Part shown: positions 53,126 through 62,126 of the stretch, piece by piece | Layout: each line of letters opens with the position of its first letter | Position numbering within the stretch: position 1 is the first letter of the stretch | Origin: Lampropedia aestuarii | GTDB lineage: Bacteria; Pseudomonadota; Gammaproteobacteria; Burkholderiales; Burkholderiaceae_C | Direction of reading: 5' to 3' | Length of the DNA: 64,000 nt | Assembly (NCBI RefSeq): GCF_004803635.1 | Contig: NZ_SSWX01000022.1 | Location: forward strand, 1 to 64,000 | Translations under genes and position numbers: made by a program | Notes under the pieces: model-generated | What the model was told of the DNA's origin: nothing | Seen by the model: only the letters and a program-made list of their open reading frames with translations | Databases searched by the model: none

Positions 53126-55893
53126 CGCAGTGCCAGTTTATGCTCGGCGCTGGGCAGGCCCACGCCCAGTTCGCGGGCCACGACAATGGCCTCGTTGCGG
53201 CTGAACACGCTGAGCTTGGTGTAAATGTTTTTCAAATGCCATTTGATGGTCTCGGGTGAGACCCCGAGCGCCTGGGCAATGCGTTTATTGGGCAAGGCAT
53301 TGGCCAGCAGGCTGAGGATTTGCAGCTCCCGCTCGCTCAATGCATCGGCTGGCAGCCGCGGCGCAGCGGCGCTGTGTGTCAGGCTGGCCTGCTCTTCATC
53401 GGCCAGTTTGAGCAGCCGGGCGGCGTAAAAGCCCAAAATAGGGTGGTTTTTGCTGCGGCTTGCGTGCACTTGGCGCAGCAGTTGCAGGCTGGCTTCGTCC
53501 AGGTCCAGCACGCTGCGCACCATGTCGCTGGCTTGGGCTTGCTCCAGAATCTGCAGGGCCAGGTCTTCGGCAGCGCTGTCCTGGCCGGCGCGTTGCAAGG
53601 CCAGCGCGGGCAGTGCGATGGCGCTGATCTGCAGGCGCCTAGCCAGTTGCGGGCTGGCTGCCAGCGCCTGCAGTTGCCGCAGCGCAGCTGGATCATGGCG
53701 CTGGTGTTGGTGGGCTTGCCACTGCGCCTGTGCCAAGGTGGCGTAATGGCTGATTTTCTCGGCCGCGTGGTGCTGCTTGTCTGCTGCGCGCTGGGCCAGC
53801 GCCACCAGCGTAACCAGGCAGCCGTGGTTTTGTTCAGAGAGCGCATGTTCACGCAGGCTCAGCTGGAATTGCTCGTACAACAAGATCGCAGTGATGCGCA
53901 GCATCTTGCGGCTGCTGACCGCGTTTTCGAGCCGTACCAACACTTCCTGGGCTTCGGCCAGGTTGTGATCCAGCGCCAATAGGCGGCTGCGTGCCAAGGT
54001 GGCGCTCAGGCGGGCATCGGGCAGCGCGACCTTGTCGATCGCGTCGCCATAGCGCTCCAGCAGCTCGCGCAGGCCTTGCAGGTCGTTGATTTCGTAGAGC
54101 ACCTCGCACAGCAGGCCGGCAGCATTGCATGCGGCTTCGCAGTGGCTGCCCAAGGCTGCCTCGGCCTTGCTCAAGGCCGCGCGCAGCGTGGCTTCGGCCT
54201 GGCGGTAGTGGCCTTCGTGCAGGTGTGTCATGCCCAGCAGCGCCAGGCTCATCATGTTGCCAAACGATGAGTCTTGCAGCGGGCTGCCGTCTTCGCGGTA
54301 CTGGCCGGGACCGAGCAGGTATTCGCGCGCCTGGGCCGGGGTGCCCTGGTGCGAGAAATACCAGCCCAGCAAATTGCGCCGCCCGCCTTGCAGCACGGCA
54401 TCGCTTTGGCTGCGCATGTGCAGCATGTGCGGCAGCAGCTGCTGCGCGCGGCTGAAATCATCGGTTTGCAAGGCCAGCGAAAATTGCAGCATGCAGGCAT
54501 GGGCTTGTTCTGGGCTGGTTTGCGGCAGTGCGCTGCGCCCGCGCTGTGGATGTTGCAGCTGGTGCTGTAAATGGTGTTCGAGTCGGTCAATGCTTTCCTG
54601 GCAAGCATCGAACTGGCGGTAACACAGCTGGCTCCAGCCCAGCCACAGCGTCAGTGAATCGCGTTTTTTCAGGTACGAGCGCGGGATTTCGGCCACCGCG
54701 CGCACCAGGCGCTGCAGCTCGCCGTTCAAAAACAGCTCGCGTGCATGTCGCTCAATCCAGTCGGTTGCCTGGTCGATCTCGCCAGCAGCCACCAGCAATT
54801 GCACAGCATCGCGCAGCATGCCTTTCTCGCCAAACCAGTTGCCCAGGCGTATGCGGGTGGTGCGCTGCAACTCTTTGGGCGCTTGTTCAAACCGCTCTAG
54901 CAACAACTCGCGAAACAAGGGGTGAAAGCGCCACCAGCCGGCTCGTGGCTCGTCCATCGGCATGATGAACATGCGCTGTGCTTCGAGCAGGCCCATCAAA
55001 TCCTGGCCGGCGCTGGGGCCCAGCATCGCAACCACCAGCGCTTCGTTGAAATGGTGCACTGGTGACAAGCGCAGCAGGCCGTGCAGGCGTTCTGGCGCCA
55101 GATGGTGCAGCACCTCGCGGTTGAAATAGGCGACGAAATCATGGGCGTTTTTGACCGGCTCGTGCCAATGCGTGCGCTTGGGCTGGGCTTGCATGCCCAG
55201 CACAAACAGCTGTAGACCGGCAGCCCAGCCATCGGTGAGTTGGTGGAGTCGATGAACCGCCTCGGGTGCAAGCGCAGGCAGGCGCTGGCGGGCGAATTCC
55301 TGGGTGTCCTGCAGCGAAAAGCGCAGGTCTTGCACATCCAGCTCATGCAACTGGCTGGCTGCGCGCAGCCGCTCAAGTTGCAGTGGGGGCACCTGGCGCG
55401 AGATCAGCAGCAGATGCAAATTGGGTGGCGCGTAGTCCAGCAAGGTTTGCACCATTGCATGGGCCTGGTGCGCGCGGATGTTTTGGTAGTCGTCAATCAC
55501 CATCAGCGTGTCGCGGCCATGGCGTTCAATGCTGCGAATCAGAGAAATGGCCAGTGTGCTGGAGAGCAAAAACTGCCCATCGCGGTTGTAGAGCAGATGC
55601 AGCTCCTGGCAAATCTCGGGGGTGATCGCATCAAACGCGGCAAAAAGCGCATCCATCAGCGCTTCGGGCTCGTCATCGGGTTGGGCCGACATCCAGGCCA
55701 CATCAAAACCTTGGCTGAACAAGCGGCTGCGCCATTGCAGCGCCAACGTTGTTTTGCCGCTGCCGGCCGGGCCTAGCAATACATGGCAGCTTTTGTGGCG
55801 ATTGGCTTGCCAGGCGTGCAGCACATCGGCACGCTCGACCAGGTCATGGGCCAAGCGGGGTGGCTGGTTACGGGGAGGGGGCGAAGAGGCCAT
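53122..55893 (-). CDS. MalT-type LuxR-family regulator 2
   Basis: 923 residues from the ATG at 55893 (MASSPPPRNQPPRLAHDLVE). An upstream GTG at 55935 lies within the repeat fragment and is less likely. The P-loop is 'VLLGPAGSGKTTLALQ', the helical repeat region follows (about 350-820), and the C-terminus is a LuxR HTH ('SERELQILSLLANALPNKRI', 'VSPETIKWHLKNIYTKLS'). It is upstream of the cyclase-led operon on the same strand and is a candidate activator of it. The stop codon comes from the repeat at 53105-53125. Confidence 0.93.
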   Translation of the reverse strand: MASSPPPRNQPPRLAHDLVERADVLHAWQANRHKSCHVLLGPAGSGKTTLALQWRSRLFSQGFDVAWMSAQPDDEPEALMDALFAAFDAITPEICQELHLLYNRDGQFLLSSTLAISLIRSIERHGRDTLMVIDDYQNIRAHQAHAMVQTLLDYAPPNLHLLLISRQVPPLQLERLRAASQLHELDVQDLRFSLQDTQEFARQRLPALAPEAVHRLHQLTDGWAAGLQLFVLGMQAQPKRTHWHEPVKNAHDFVAYFNREVLHHLAPERLHGLLRLSPVHHFNEALVVAMLGPSAGQDLMGLLEAQRMFIMPMDEPRAGWWRFHPLFRELLLERFEQAPKELQRTTRIRLGNWFGEKGMLRDAVQLLVAAGEIDQATDWIERHARELFLNGELQRLVRAVAEIPRSYLKKRDSLTLWLGWSQLCYRQFDACQESIDRLEHHLQHQLQHPQRGRSALPQTSPEQAHACMLQFSLALQTDDFSRAQQLLPHMLHMRSQSDAVLQGGRRNLLGWYFSHQGTPAQAREYLLGPGQYREDGSPLQDSSFGNMMSLALLGMTHLHEGHYRQAEATLRAALSKAEAALGSHCEAACNAAGLLCEVLYEINDLQGLRELLERYGDAIDKVALPDARLSATLARSRLLALDHNLAEAQEVLVRLENAVSSRKMLRITAILLYEQFQLSLREHALSEQNHGCLVTLVALAQRAADKQHHAAEKISHYATLAQAQWQAHQHQRHDPAALRQLQALAASPQLARRLQISAIALPALALQRAGQDSAAEDLALQILEQAQASDMVRSVLDLDEASLQLLRQVHASRSKNHPILGFYAARLLKLADEEQASLTHSAAAPRLPADALSERELQILSLLANALPNKRIAQALGVSPETIKWHLKNIYTKLSVFSRNEAIVVARELGVGLPSAEHKLALR

Positions 55894-55922
55894 GGTGGGC
55901 GTTGTCTCGGCGCGTTGCGTGG

Positions 55923-55943
55923 AGATCGTAAACACGTTCTTAG
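55923..55943. repeat. Terminal-repeat fragment at the 5' end of LuxR gene 2
   Basis: Same 20 bases (AGATCGTAAACACGTTCTTA) and orientation as 53105-53125. Read on the other strand it provides an alternative GTG start for the LuxR gene. Confidence 0.85.
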
Positions 55944-56249
55944 AACGTCAACAGGTTTTTTTGGGTAGCGCCGCAAGCTGCATGTGCGGGCTCGGGCAGT
56001 CTAGCAGCCATGCACGGCAGCTGACAACACAGGAAACTACGCATCGCTGCAGCCGATGTGACTGCGGCGCAGTGCCCTTGCTCAAGGTTTTTGGGCTGCC
56101 TGGTTATGGTGCAGGATGCGGCGTATTGCAGTAGTGGCCTCGGCTGCTTCCTGCACATCATGGCCGCGATGCACAATTGCCTCCGGCAGCGCGCCTGCCA
56201 GGCATGCACTGCGGGTAGAGCATTTCACTCCAGACCACGGCGTCAGAGA

Positions 56250-56363
56250 GGCGGCTGCGCGGCAAACACCGCAGTCGGGCTATCTGCCCGGCGAGGATTT
56301 TTAACAAGGCAGCGTGCCTTTTGTGCCTTGCACGACTGCGTCGAGACTTTGAACAGGCTCTAA
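56250..56363 (+). repeat. Partial copy of the dispersed palindromic repeat
   Basis: Shares ACCGCAGTCGGGCTATCTGC, CCGGCGAGGATTTTTAACAA and GTGCCTTTTG with 9690-9760 of the complete element, then continues with the variant terminus AGACTTTGAACAGGCTCT also seen at 36648-36719. The surrounding 440 bases (55940-56378) hold no gene and must include the LuxR 2 promoter. Confidence 0.82.
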
Positions 56364-56378
56364 GATATTCAAAGGGGC

Positions 56379-57443
56379 TCAATCGCGGTTTGCTGCTTGC
56401 GGCATTTCTTGGCGAATGGCGTGCGAGAAATCTTCGCCCAGCTCGGCGCTGCGCAGGGCGCGGGCGTTGATATGACCCAGTGACTGCAAATCTGCAAATG
56501 AGTAGTCTGGCACCAAGGCGCCTTGGTCATACGCGTAGTGCGCGAAGTGGCCCGATAGCAGCAGCCGGTAATCCGGGCGCAGCGTGGGCGCGATTTGCCT
56601 GGCCAGTTCAAACACGATCGTTGTGCAGTTGCTGGTCAAGGTGTTGTAGAAATCGGGCGCATCATGGAGCGCTTGCGCAGCTTCTAAGTAGCCGAGAAAT
56701 ACCGCACGCAATTGCGCTGGCGGCAGGTTCAGGCTGTACAGGTAGACCTGTTCGCCACGTGCATTGCTGCGGGTTTGGATGATGTCACGCTCATCGGCGG
56801 CCACCAGAATTTGTTCGTACTGGCGAAAGAAGCCGCGCACGGCAGAAAACGCCTCACCCCGCTCTTTGCGAATTTCCAGCGAAAACACGATGCGCTGCCC
56901 ATCGTCGAAACCGAAAGACACCAGCGTGTGCGCGATGTGCGGGCCCATCCAGTACGACAAGACCAGGTCGGCCGATTGCAGGCGGCGCAGATCGTAGCTG
57001 CGGCTCTCCCAGCGGGGGGTGTAATCGGTTTCACTGCGCCATTCGAAGTTGCGCACCTGGTGCAGCGTGACCCTGTCGCCATCGATTTCGGCCTGCAGCA
57101 AATGCGCGACATCGTCGGCCCATAGGCGCTCGTGCGAAGGCGTGATGCTGTGCCACCACACCAGCAGAGCGACGCAGCACACCGCAAACGCCTGGCCCAA
57201 ACGCCTGCGCCAGTGGCGCTGCTGGCCCCGTGCGACTTGGTAGACACAAGCTGCGCCCAAGATGACCCATGCAGTCACGCAAGGAATACGCCAGAGCGCC
57301 TCTGGCAGGCGAAACCACAGAGCGCAAGCACCCCAGAGCGTCAACAGCAGTACAACCAGCGCCGCTGTGCTGCGCAATGCCAGCGATAAACCCCTGCGGG
57401 TTGGCTGCTGCTGTGCAAGCTGTTCAGTGGCTGGTGGCTTCAT
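56379..57443 (-). CDS. DUF4105 membrane protein
   Basis: 354 residues. Three membrane helices occupy about 22-105 ('STAALVVLLLTLWGACALWF', 'VTAWVILGAACVYQVA', 'FAVCCVALLVWWHSI'). The rest is a periplasmic DUF4105/Lnb-type domain with 'HTLVSFGFDDGQRIVFSLEI' and 'YNTLTSNCTTIVFELARQ', where Cys in the NCTT motif is the likely nucleophile. Members are thought to be peptidase- or transglutaminase-like. The ATG overlaps the stop of the short TetR gene (ATGA). Confidence 0.85.
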   Translation of the reverse strand: MKPPATEQLAQQQPTRRGLSLALRSTAALVVLLLTLWGACALWFRLPEALWRIPCVTAWVILGAACVYQVARGQQRHWRRRLGQAFAVCCVALLVWWHSITPSHERLWADDVAHLLQAEIDGDRVTLHQVRNFEWRSETDYTPRWESRSYDLRRLQSADLVLSYWMGPHIAHTLVSFGFDDGQRIVFSLEIRKERGEAFSAVRGFFRQYEQILVAADERDIIQTRSNARGEQVYLYSLNLPPAQLRAVFLGYLEAAQALHDAPDFYNTLTSNCTTIVFELARQIAPTLRPDYRLLLSGHFAHYAYDQGALVPDYSFADLQSLGHINARALRSAELGEDFSHAIRQEMPQAANRD

Positions 57444-57733
57444 GCGTTGGGCTGCAGTGCGTTTGCAGTTTCGAACGCGTTGTGGGCAGGCAGCAATATT
57501 TCGGTTAGCAACGACAGCAAAATGTCTTCTTTGCTTTTGAAATGCGCATGCAAGCCCGTTTGTGACGGTTCGGCGCGCTGCGCAATTGTCGTGGTGCTGG
57601 CGCCTTCCAAGCCGCGTGCGCCAAACTTGACCAGAGCCTCGACCAGAGCCGCTGCCAAAATCCGGTGTTTGTGCTGTGCGCGGGACAAGCGCACCCGCTT
57701 GCGGGCTTCAGTGTGGGATTCAAGGTTTGGCAT
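57440..57733 (-). CDS. Short TetR-type protein, DNA-binding domain only
   Basis: 97 residues from the ATG at 57733. Residues 20-75 are a normal TetR HTH ('HKHRILAAALVEALVKFGAR', 'STTTIAQRAEPSQTGLHAHF', 'KSKEDILLSLL'). TetR proteins are usually about 200 residues, and the whole ligand-binding domain is absent. The stop overlaps the DUF4105 start, so the two genes are coupled. It is either a mini-repressor without effector control or a truncated gene. Confidence 0.7.
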   Translation of the reverse strand: MPNLESHTEARKRVRLSRAQHKHRILAAALVEALVKFGARGLEGASTTTIAQRAEPSQTGLHAHFKSKEDILLSLLTEILLPAHNAFETANALQPNA

Positions 57734-58247
57734 GTCCGACTTCTTGCGCTTGGCGCGGCAGTCGCCGCTGTTGTTGCACAGCACTGGGCGCGGTATTGGG
57801 CGGTCTGTTCATGGGCCTGTGCGCGCACTGCAATGGCAATGGTGTTTGCGGCACGCATGGCAATGCCACTGGGTATTGCAAGCCTTTGGGTGATCGCAGT
57901 TTTGCGCAATTGTAAAGCCATCCAAGCTGTGCATGAATCCCATTGAATGGGCCATTTTTACGCATCAATAGGCTTGAATGAGCCAGGAATTTTAACGATA
58001 GATCTATTGTTGGGAGGGCAAGACTGGCTTGTTAATTCACAAAAATATATATTTACACGGCTTTCTGATATGCGCCAGTTGCCCATTTTTGCTGCATTAG
58101 AGCGTGCCCACCAGCGGTGGCTGACCGTTTCAGCCGCGTTGCTGACCGCTTGCGCTCCTGCGCCGATCCGCAGTTGTTGGAGCTGATTGGGCAAGCGGGC
58201 TGTAGCCGTGTACCGGGCGATAGCATTATTGATAGGGCAGGGGGCGC
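57734..58247. other. Gene-free stretch between TetR and fadB
   Basis: About 510 bases; the middle (57950-58080) is AT-rich ('AAAAATATATATTTACACGG') and the rest ordinary in composition. Small frames exist but none has a good ribosome binding site or a recognisable family. It may hold the promoter of the TetR-DUF4105 pair. Confidence 0.45.
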
Positions 58248-60398
58248 TCAAGCAAACGGGTAGTAACGCCCGCCATTGTTGGCCATGCTGCGCATGGCCT
58301 CGGTCGCCTGGTAGGCTGCGCCCAGGTGTGCGTAGTGGGCGCAGCGTTCCACCACCTGCGCCAGACCCAGCCAGTCTGCGTACTGCAGCGGGCCACCGGC
58401 ATAGGCTGGAAAGCCCAGGCCTAAGCGCAAAGCGGTATCCAGTTCGGCAGCAGTGCCGACAATACCTTCCTCCAGCGCGTGGGCGGACTCGACCAGCATC
58501 GGCAGCATCATGCGCTCGACAATTTCCTGCTGCGTGAAATCACGCTGGCCGTTGGGCTGGATGCTGGCCAACAGCGCCTTGGTATCGCCCGCTTCGGTGC
58601 GCTGCGGCTTGCCGCGTGGGTCGGTTTCGTAACGGTAAAAGCCTATGCCGTTTTTCTGGCCGTAGCGCTTGTGGGCCGCCATCAGACGCAAGGCATCATG
58701 CTCTAGATGCGGCATGCGCTCGGGGTAGCCTGCCGAGATCACATCGCTGACGTGGCTGCCGGTGTCCATGCCCACCACATCTTCCAAATAAGCCGGGCCC
58801 ATTGGCCAGCCAAAGGCTTCCATTGCGGCGTCGACCTGCTGAAAATCTGCGCCGTCATTGACCAGCTGTAAAAAACCGCGCATATAAGCGGTCAGAATGC
58901 GGTTGACCAAAAAACCGGGGCAGTCTTTGACGACAATCGGTGTCTTTTTCATCTTCACCGCATAGCCCACGGCTGCTGCCACGGCTGCCTCGCTGGTGTG
59001 GCTGCCGCGCACAATCTCGACCAACGGCATCATCGGCACCGGGTTGAAGAAATGCATGCCCACCAAATTGTGTGGCCGCTGCAGCGGCGCGCCAATGTCG
59101 TCAATGCGCAGGCTGGAGGTGTTGGACGCAATGATGGTGTTAGGTGCCAGTTGTGGCTCCAGTTGCGCCAGTACCTGTTGCTTGACTTCGAGCTTTTCGA
59201 CAATTGCTTCGATCACGCAGTCCACCGCATCAAAACCGCTGCGGTCCAGCTGCGGGGTAATGTTGGCCAGTACCTGGCTGGCTTGCTCAGCTGCCAAACG
59301 GCCTGATAGCACTTGCTTGTCCAGCAGTTTTTTTGCTTCGGCCACGCCTTGGTCCAAGGCCGCTTGGGCGATGTCATTCAAGCGCACAGGCACGCCATTG
59401 CGCGCACTGACAAAAGCAATGCCGCCGCCCATGATGCCAGCGCCCAGCACGGCCGCTTGTTGAATTGCACGGTCTTTACCAGCCTGGCGTTGGGTGATTT
59501 TTTTCAGCGTCTGGCCATTCAAAAAGGCCTGCACCAAAGACGCGGTGGCCTGGCTTTTGGCCAGCTCACCAAACACGCGGTGTTCTTCGGCCAGCGCTTG
59601 CTCGCGTGGCAGCGGCGCGGCTTTGGCCATCATCTCCAAGGCGGCCAGTGCCGCAGGCAAATGGCGCTTGGCTTGACTTTTGGCTGCTTTGAGCAAGGCC
59701 TGGGCGGGGGCAGAGTCTGCATCCCAGGGCTTGGCTGCTTGGCGCTTTTGCGCTTGTCTGGCCTGCCAGTCCACCTCGCCTTGCACGGCTTTTTTCAGCA
59801 AATCCAGCGCATGTTCACGCAATTGGGCCAGCGGCACTACCGCATCGACAGCGCCCAACTCCAAGGCTTTGGCGGCGTTGACAGGTGCGCCGCCGGTCAC
59901 CCATTCAATCGCATGGTGCGTGCCAATCACCCGCGACAAGCGCACCGTGCCGCCCAGGCCGGGGTAAATGCCCAAATTGACCTCCGGCACGCCAATTTGG
60001 GCCGAGTCGGCCATTACCCGCAAGCTGGCCAGCAGCGCGATTTCCAGGCCACCACCGAGCGCATAGCCGTTGATGGCGACCACGGTCGGAATGGGCAAAT
60101 CTTCAAACCGCATGCCAATGCGGTTGTCAGCCGCCACCCACTCGGTGATGTGCGCTGCACTGTGCTGGAAACGCGCACCAAACTCGGTGATATCGGCCCC
60201 GACAATGAACACATCCTTGTCACTGCTGACCAGCACACCACGCACGGACGTGTCTTTTTCCAGCAGGCCCAGAACGTGTTCAAACTCTTGCATCGTGCGT
60301 GTGTCGAGTTTGTTGATCGCTTGTTCCTGGCGTGCGAATACCAGCTCTACGAGTCCTTCGCCCAGGGGTTTTAGTTGGATGCTTTTTCCTGTGAACAT
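58248..60398 (-). CDS. fadB: Fatty-acid oxidation multifunctional enzyme (FadB/FadJ-like)
   Basis: 716 residues from the ATG at 60398, which has AAGGAG seven bases upstream. The N-terminal crotonase half has 'VAINGYALGGGLEIALLASL' and 'INKLDTRTMQEF'; the NAD-binding half begins 'AVLGAGIMGGGIAFVSARNG' (about 310-330), with the catalytic 'HNLVGMHFFNPVPMMPLVEI' and 'GFLVNRILTAYM'. It carries out enoyl-CoA hydration and 3-hydroxyacyl-CoA dehydrogenation. A thiolase (fadA) partner is not in this window. Confidence 0.95.
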   Translation of the reverse strand: MFTGKSIQLKPLGEGLVELVFARQEQAINKLDTRTMQEFEHVLGLLEKDTSVRGVLVSSDKDVFIVGADITEFGARFQHSAAHITEWVAADNRIGMRFEDLPIPTVVAINGYALGGGLEIALLASLRVMADSAQIGVPEVNLGIYPGLGGTVRLSRVIGTHHAIEWVTGGAPVNAAKALELGAVDAVVPLAQLREHALDLLKKAVQGEVDWQARQAQKRQAAKPWDADSAPAQALLKAAKSQAKRHLPAALAALEMMAKAAPLPREQALAEEHRVFGELAKSQATASLVQAFLNGQTLKKITQRQAGKDRAIQQAAVLGAGIMGGGIAFVSARNGVPVRLNDIAQAALDQGVAEAKKLLDKQVLSGRLAAEQASQVLANITPQLDRSGFDAVDCVIEAIVEKLEVKQQVLAQLEPQLAPNTIIASNTSSLRIDDIGAPLQRPHNLVGMHFFNPVPMMPLVEIVRGSHTSEAAVAAAVGYAVKMKKTPIVVKDCPGFLVNRILTAYMRGFLQLVNDGADFQQVDAAMEAFGWPMGPAYLEDVVGMDTGSHVSDVISAGYPERMPHLEHDALRLMAAHKRYGQKNGIGFYRYETDPRGKPQRTEAGDTKALLASIQPNGQRDFTQQEIVERMMLPMLVESAHALEEGIVGTAAELDTALRLGLGFPAYAGGPLQYADWLGLAQVVERCAHYAHLGAAYQATEAMRSMANNGGRYYPFA

Positions 60399-60684
60399 GC
60401 GTTGCTCCTTGTCTTTACCGGTAGTAGTGGCAAGCCGGTGCGGCATTGCCGATGGGGCCACTGTAGGGAATTGGAGAGGGAGTGACTATCGTCTGAAGAG
60501 ACGAAATGCGCGCATGCATGTGATGGAGGGCTGATTGGCGGCATATGCAGTTGTTTGTTTTGACGGTATACCGGTTGAGGCGCAGGCCGTTGTTGCGGTT
60601 GTTCAATTGAGATCAAAAGCAAGGAAAAGTAGCTAATCACACAATTGGTGTGCTGCAAACTCTCAAATTGATGGCGGTGCACTA

Positions 60685-61040
60685 GTGTCCGAATGACTCT
60701 CTTAACCTTGCCACTTTACGCAGAATCAGGGCTATCAGGAGTGACGCACTCCTGCTGCAACCCGCAGATTTAGCCAGTGTGGTTTAGCTAAGACTGGTAA
60801 ATACAAAGCCGATCTCTGATCTGAGCAAAAAGGTTTTCGCCACTTTGCTTAAACACCCACCGTGGCTGATTAGTGCTTGTTCGATGGCCGATTCAGTATT
60901 GATAGATTTTCCGCTTGGCTCTGATGCTAGTCCAGCAACACTCTGATATGGCAATCAAAGACTAAGGCCAATAAGTCCAGCCATACTTGCATGCTCATAC
61001 TCGGCATAGATCCTTCGCCCAGAGTTCATCTGGTGCCTTT
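60685..61040 (-). pseudogene. Decayed IS3-family transposase
   Basis: Minus-strand fragments in shifting frames match an IS3 OrfB: 'APDELWAKDLCRV' with 'YGWTYW', 'LALVFDCHIRVLLD' (the DDE region), 'SAIEQALISHGGCLSKV', then 'FLLRSEIGFVFTS'. Stops and at least two frameshifts interrupt it. The element's ends were not found. It separates the fadB gene from the type VI genes. Confidence 0.7.
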
Positions 61041-61461
61041 GCTACCGATGGCAAAGCTTAAATGCGGGTCCTAAACTGTGAGGTCTAACGCGATCGGTCT
61101 GCGCACACAAGCGATTGAAAATCAAAGTAAGAATGGTAAGTCACTCGTTGTTTAAGTTGCGTTCGGTATCAGGTTTGGCCGTAAAACACTTCAAAAATCC
61201 AACGTGAACACTGGGTTTTTGCAGCACTGTGATCTGCACTTTTAGGGTGCAACGTTTGGCCTTGGCCTGTGCAAATAAATTCTTGAAATTCCTGTATTTT
61301 GTACAGTTTTTTCCTTGAGTGAATGAAAATTATTTTAGTTGCTGCAAGTAATTGCATAAAAGTGAGTGCAATGTTGATTTATTCGCAACAGTTGACATGC
61401 GTTGAAAATATTTTAAAGTGCCAATTCTTCATTCTTTTTTAACCACCAATAGGGAGTAAAG
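61041..61461. other. Leader/promoter region of hcp
   Basis: No gene. Composition shifts to AT-rich from about 61265. A TTGACA hexamer (about 61391-61396) is visible, but no matching -10 box at normal spacing, so the promoter is not assigned. The hcp ribosome binding site AGGGAG precedes the ATG at 61462. Confidence 0.4.
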
Positions 61462-61950
61462 ATGGCATCGTTACAAGACTTTTTTATCAAAATTGACGGC
61501 ATCAGCGGCGAGTCCAAGGATTCCAAGCATGCAGGCTGGATCGACGTGCTGTCGTTCAGCTATGGCGTTTCTCAGTCCAGCTCCAGCTTTACTGGCGGTG
61601 GCGCAGGCGTTGGTAAAGCCTCCTTTGATGCGCTGGTGTTCGAGCACTATGCCGACAAAGCCACTCCCAATCTGATGCAGTACTGCGCCTCGGGTAAGCA
61701 CATTGGCGAAGTTAAACTCGAAGCGGCCAAAGTGGGCGACGGCTCACAGGTGTATTTCATCATCACTTTGACCGATGCTATCATCACCCACGCTGGCCCA
61801 TCGGGCTCGACCGACGATGCGCGAGTCAAAGAAACTGTTGGCATTTCCTACGCCAAGATCAAGGTAGAAGTCAAAGAGCAAAACGCTAATGGCTCGCTGG
61901 GCGCAGCCACAACCGGTGGTTGGGACGTCAAGCAAAACGTCCAGGCCTGA
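61462..61950 (+). CDS. hcp: Type VI secretion tube protein Hcp
   Basis: 162 residues, the family's usual length. Typical stretches are 'FFIKIDGISGESKDSKHAGW', 'IDVLSFSYGVSQSSSSFTGG' and 'GISYAKIKVEVKEQNANGSL'. Hexameric Hcp rings stack into the tube that is fired into target cells, and they can carry small effectors. vgrG follows 177 bases downstream. No other T6SS gene is in the window, so this is either an orphan hcp-vgrG island or the edge of a larger locus. Confidence 0.95.
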   Translation: MASLQDFFIKIDGISGESKDSKHAGWIDVLSFSYGVSQSSSSFTGGGAGVGKASFDALVFEHYADKATPNLMQYCASGKHIGEVKLEAAKVGDGSQVYFIITLTDAIITHAGPSGSTDDARVKETVGISYAKIKVEVKEQNANGSLGAATTGGWDVKQNVQA

Positions 61951-62126
61951 TGCTTGTTACCATGCTGAAGCCTGATAGATCTGTGCGGCTTGGGTCTGAG
62001 GGCACGGCGCATGCCGTGTAAATGGCCGTTGCATTGGTCTTGTTGACTTTATGCGGCCCTTGCCTCCGTGGTGGAGTGCAGGGGCTTTGTGCATGCAAAT
62101 TACCAGTGAGAAAGAGGGAGCTCGTA

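Noticed and set aside
57947-58186. 79-residue frame MGHFYASIGLNEPGILTIDL in the TetR-fadB gap
   Set aside because: No ribosome binding site or homology seen; contains AT-rich intergenic sequence.
59313-60374. 353-residue plus-strand frame opposite fadB
   Set aside because: Antisense of a confidently identified gene, no ribosome binding site.
61980-62030. Terminator after hcp (CACGGC/GCCGTG stem near 62000)
   Set aside because: Only six paired bases and no following T-run.
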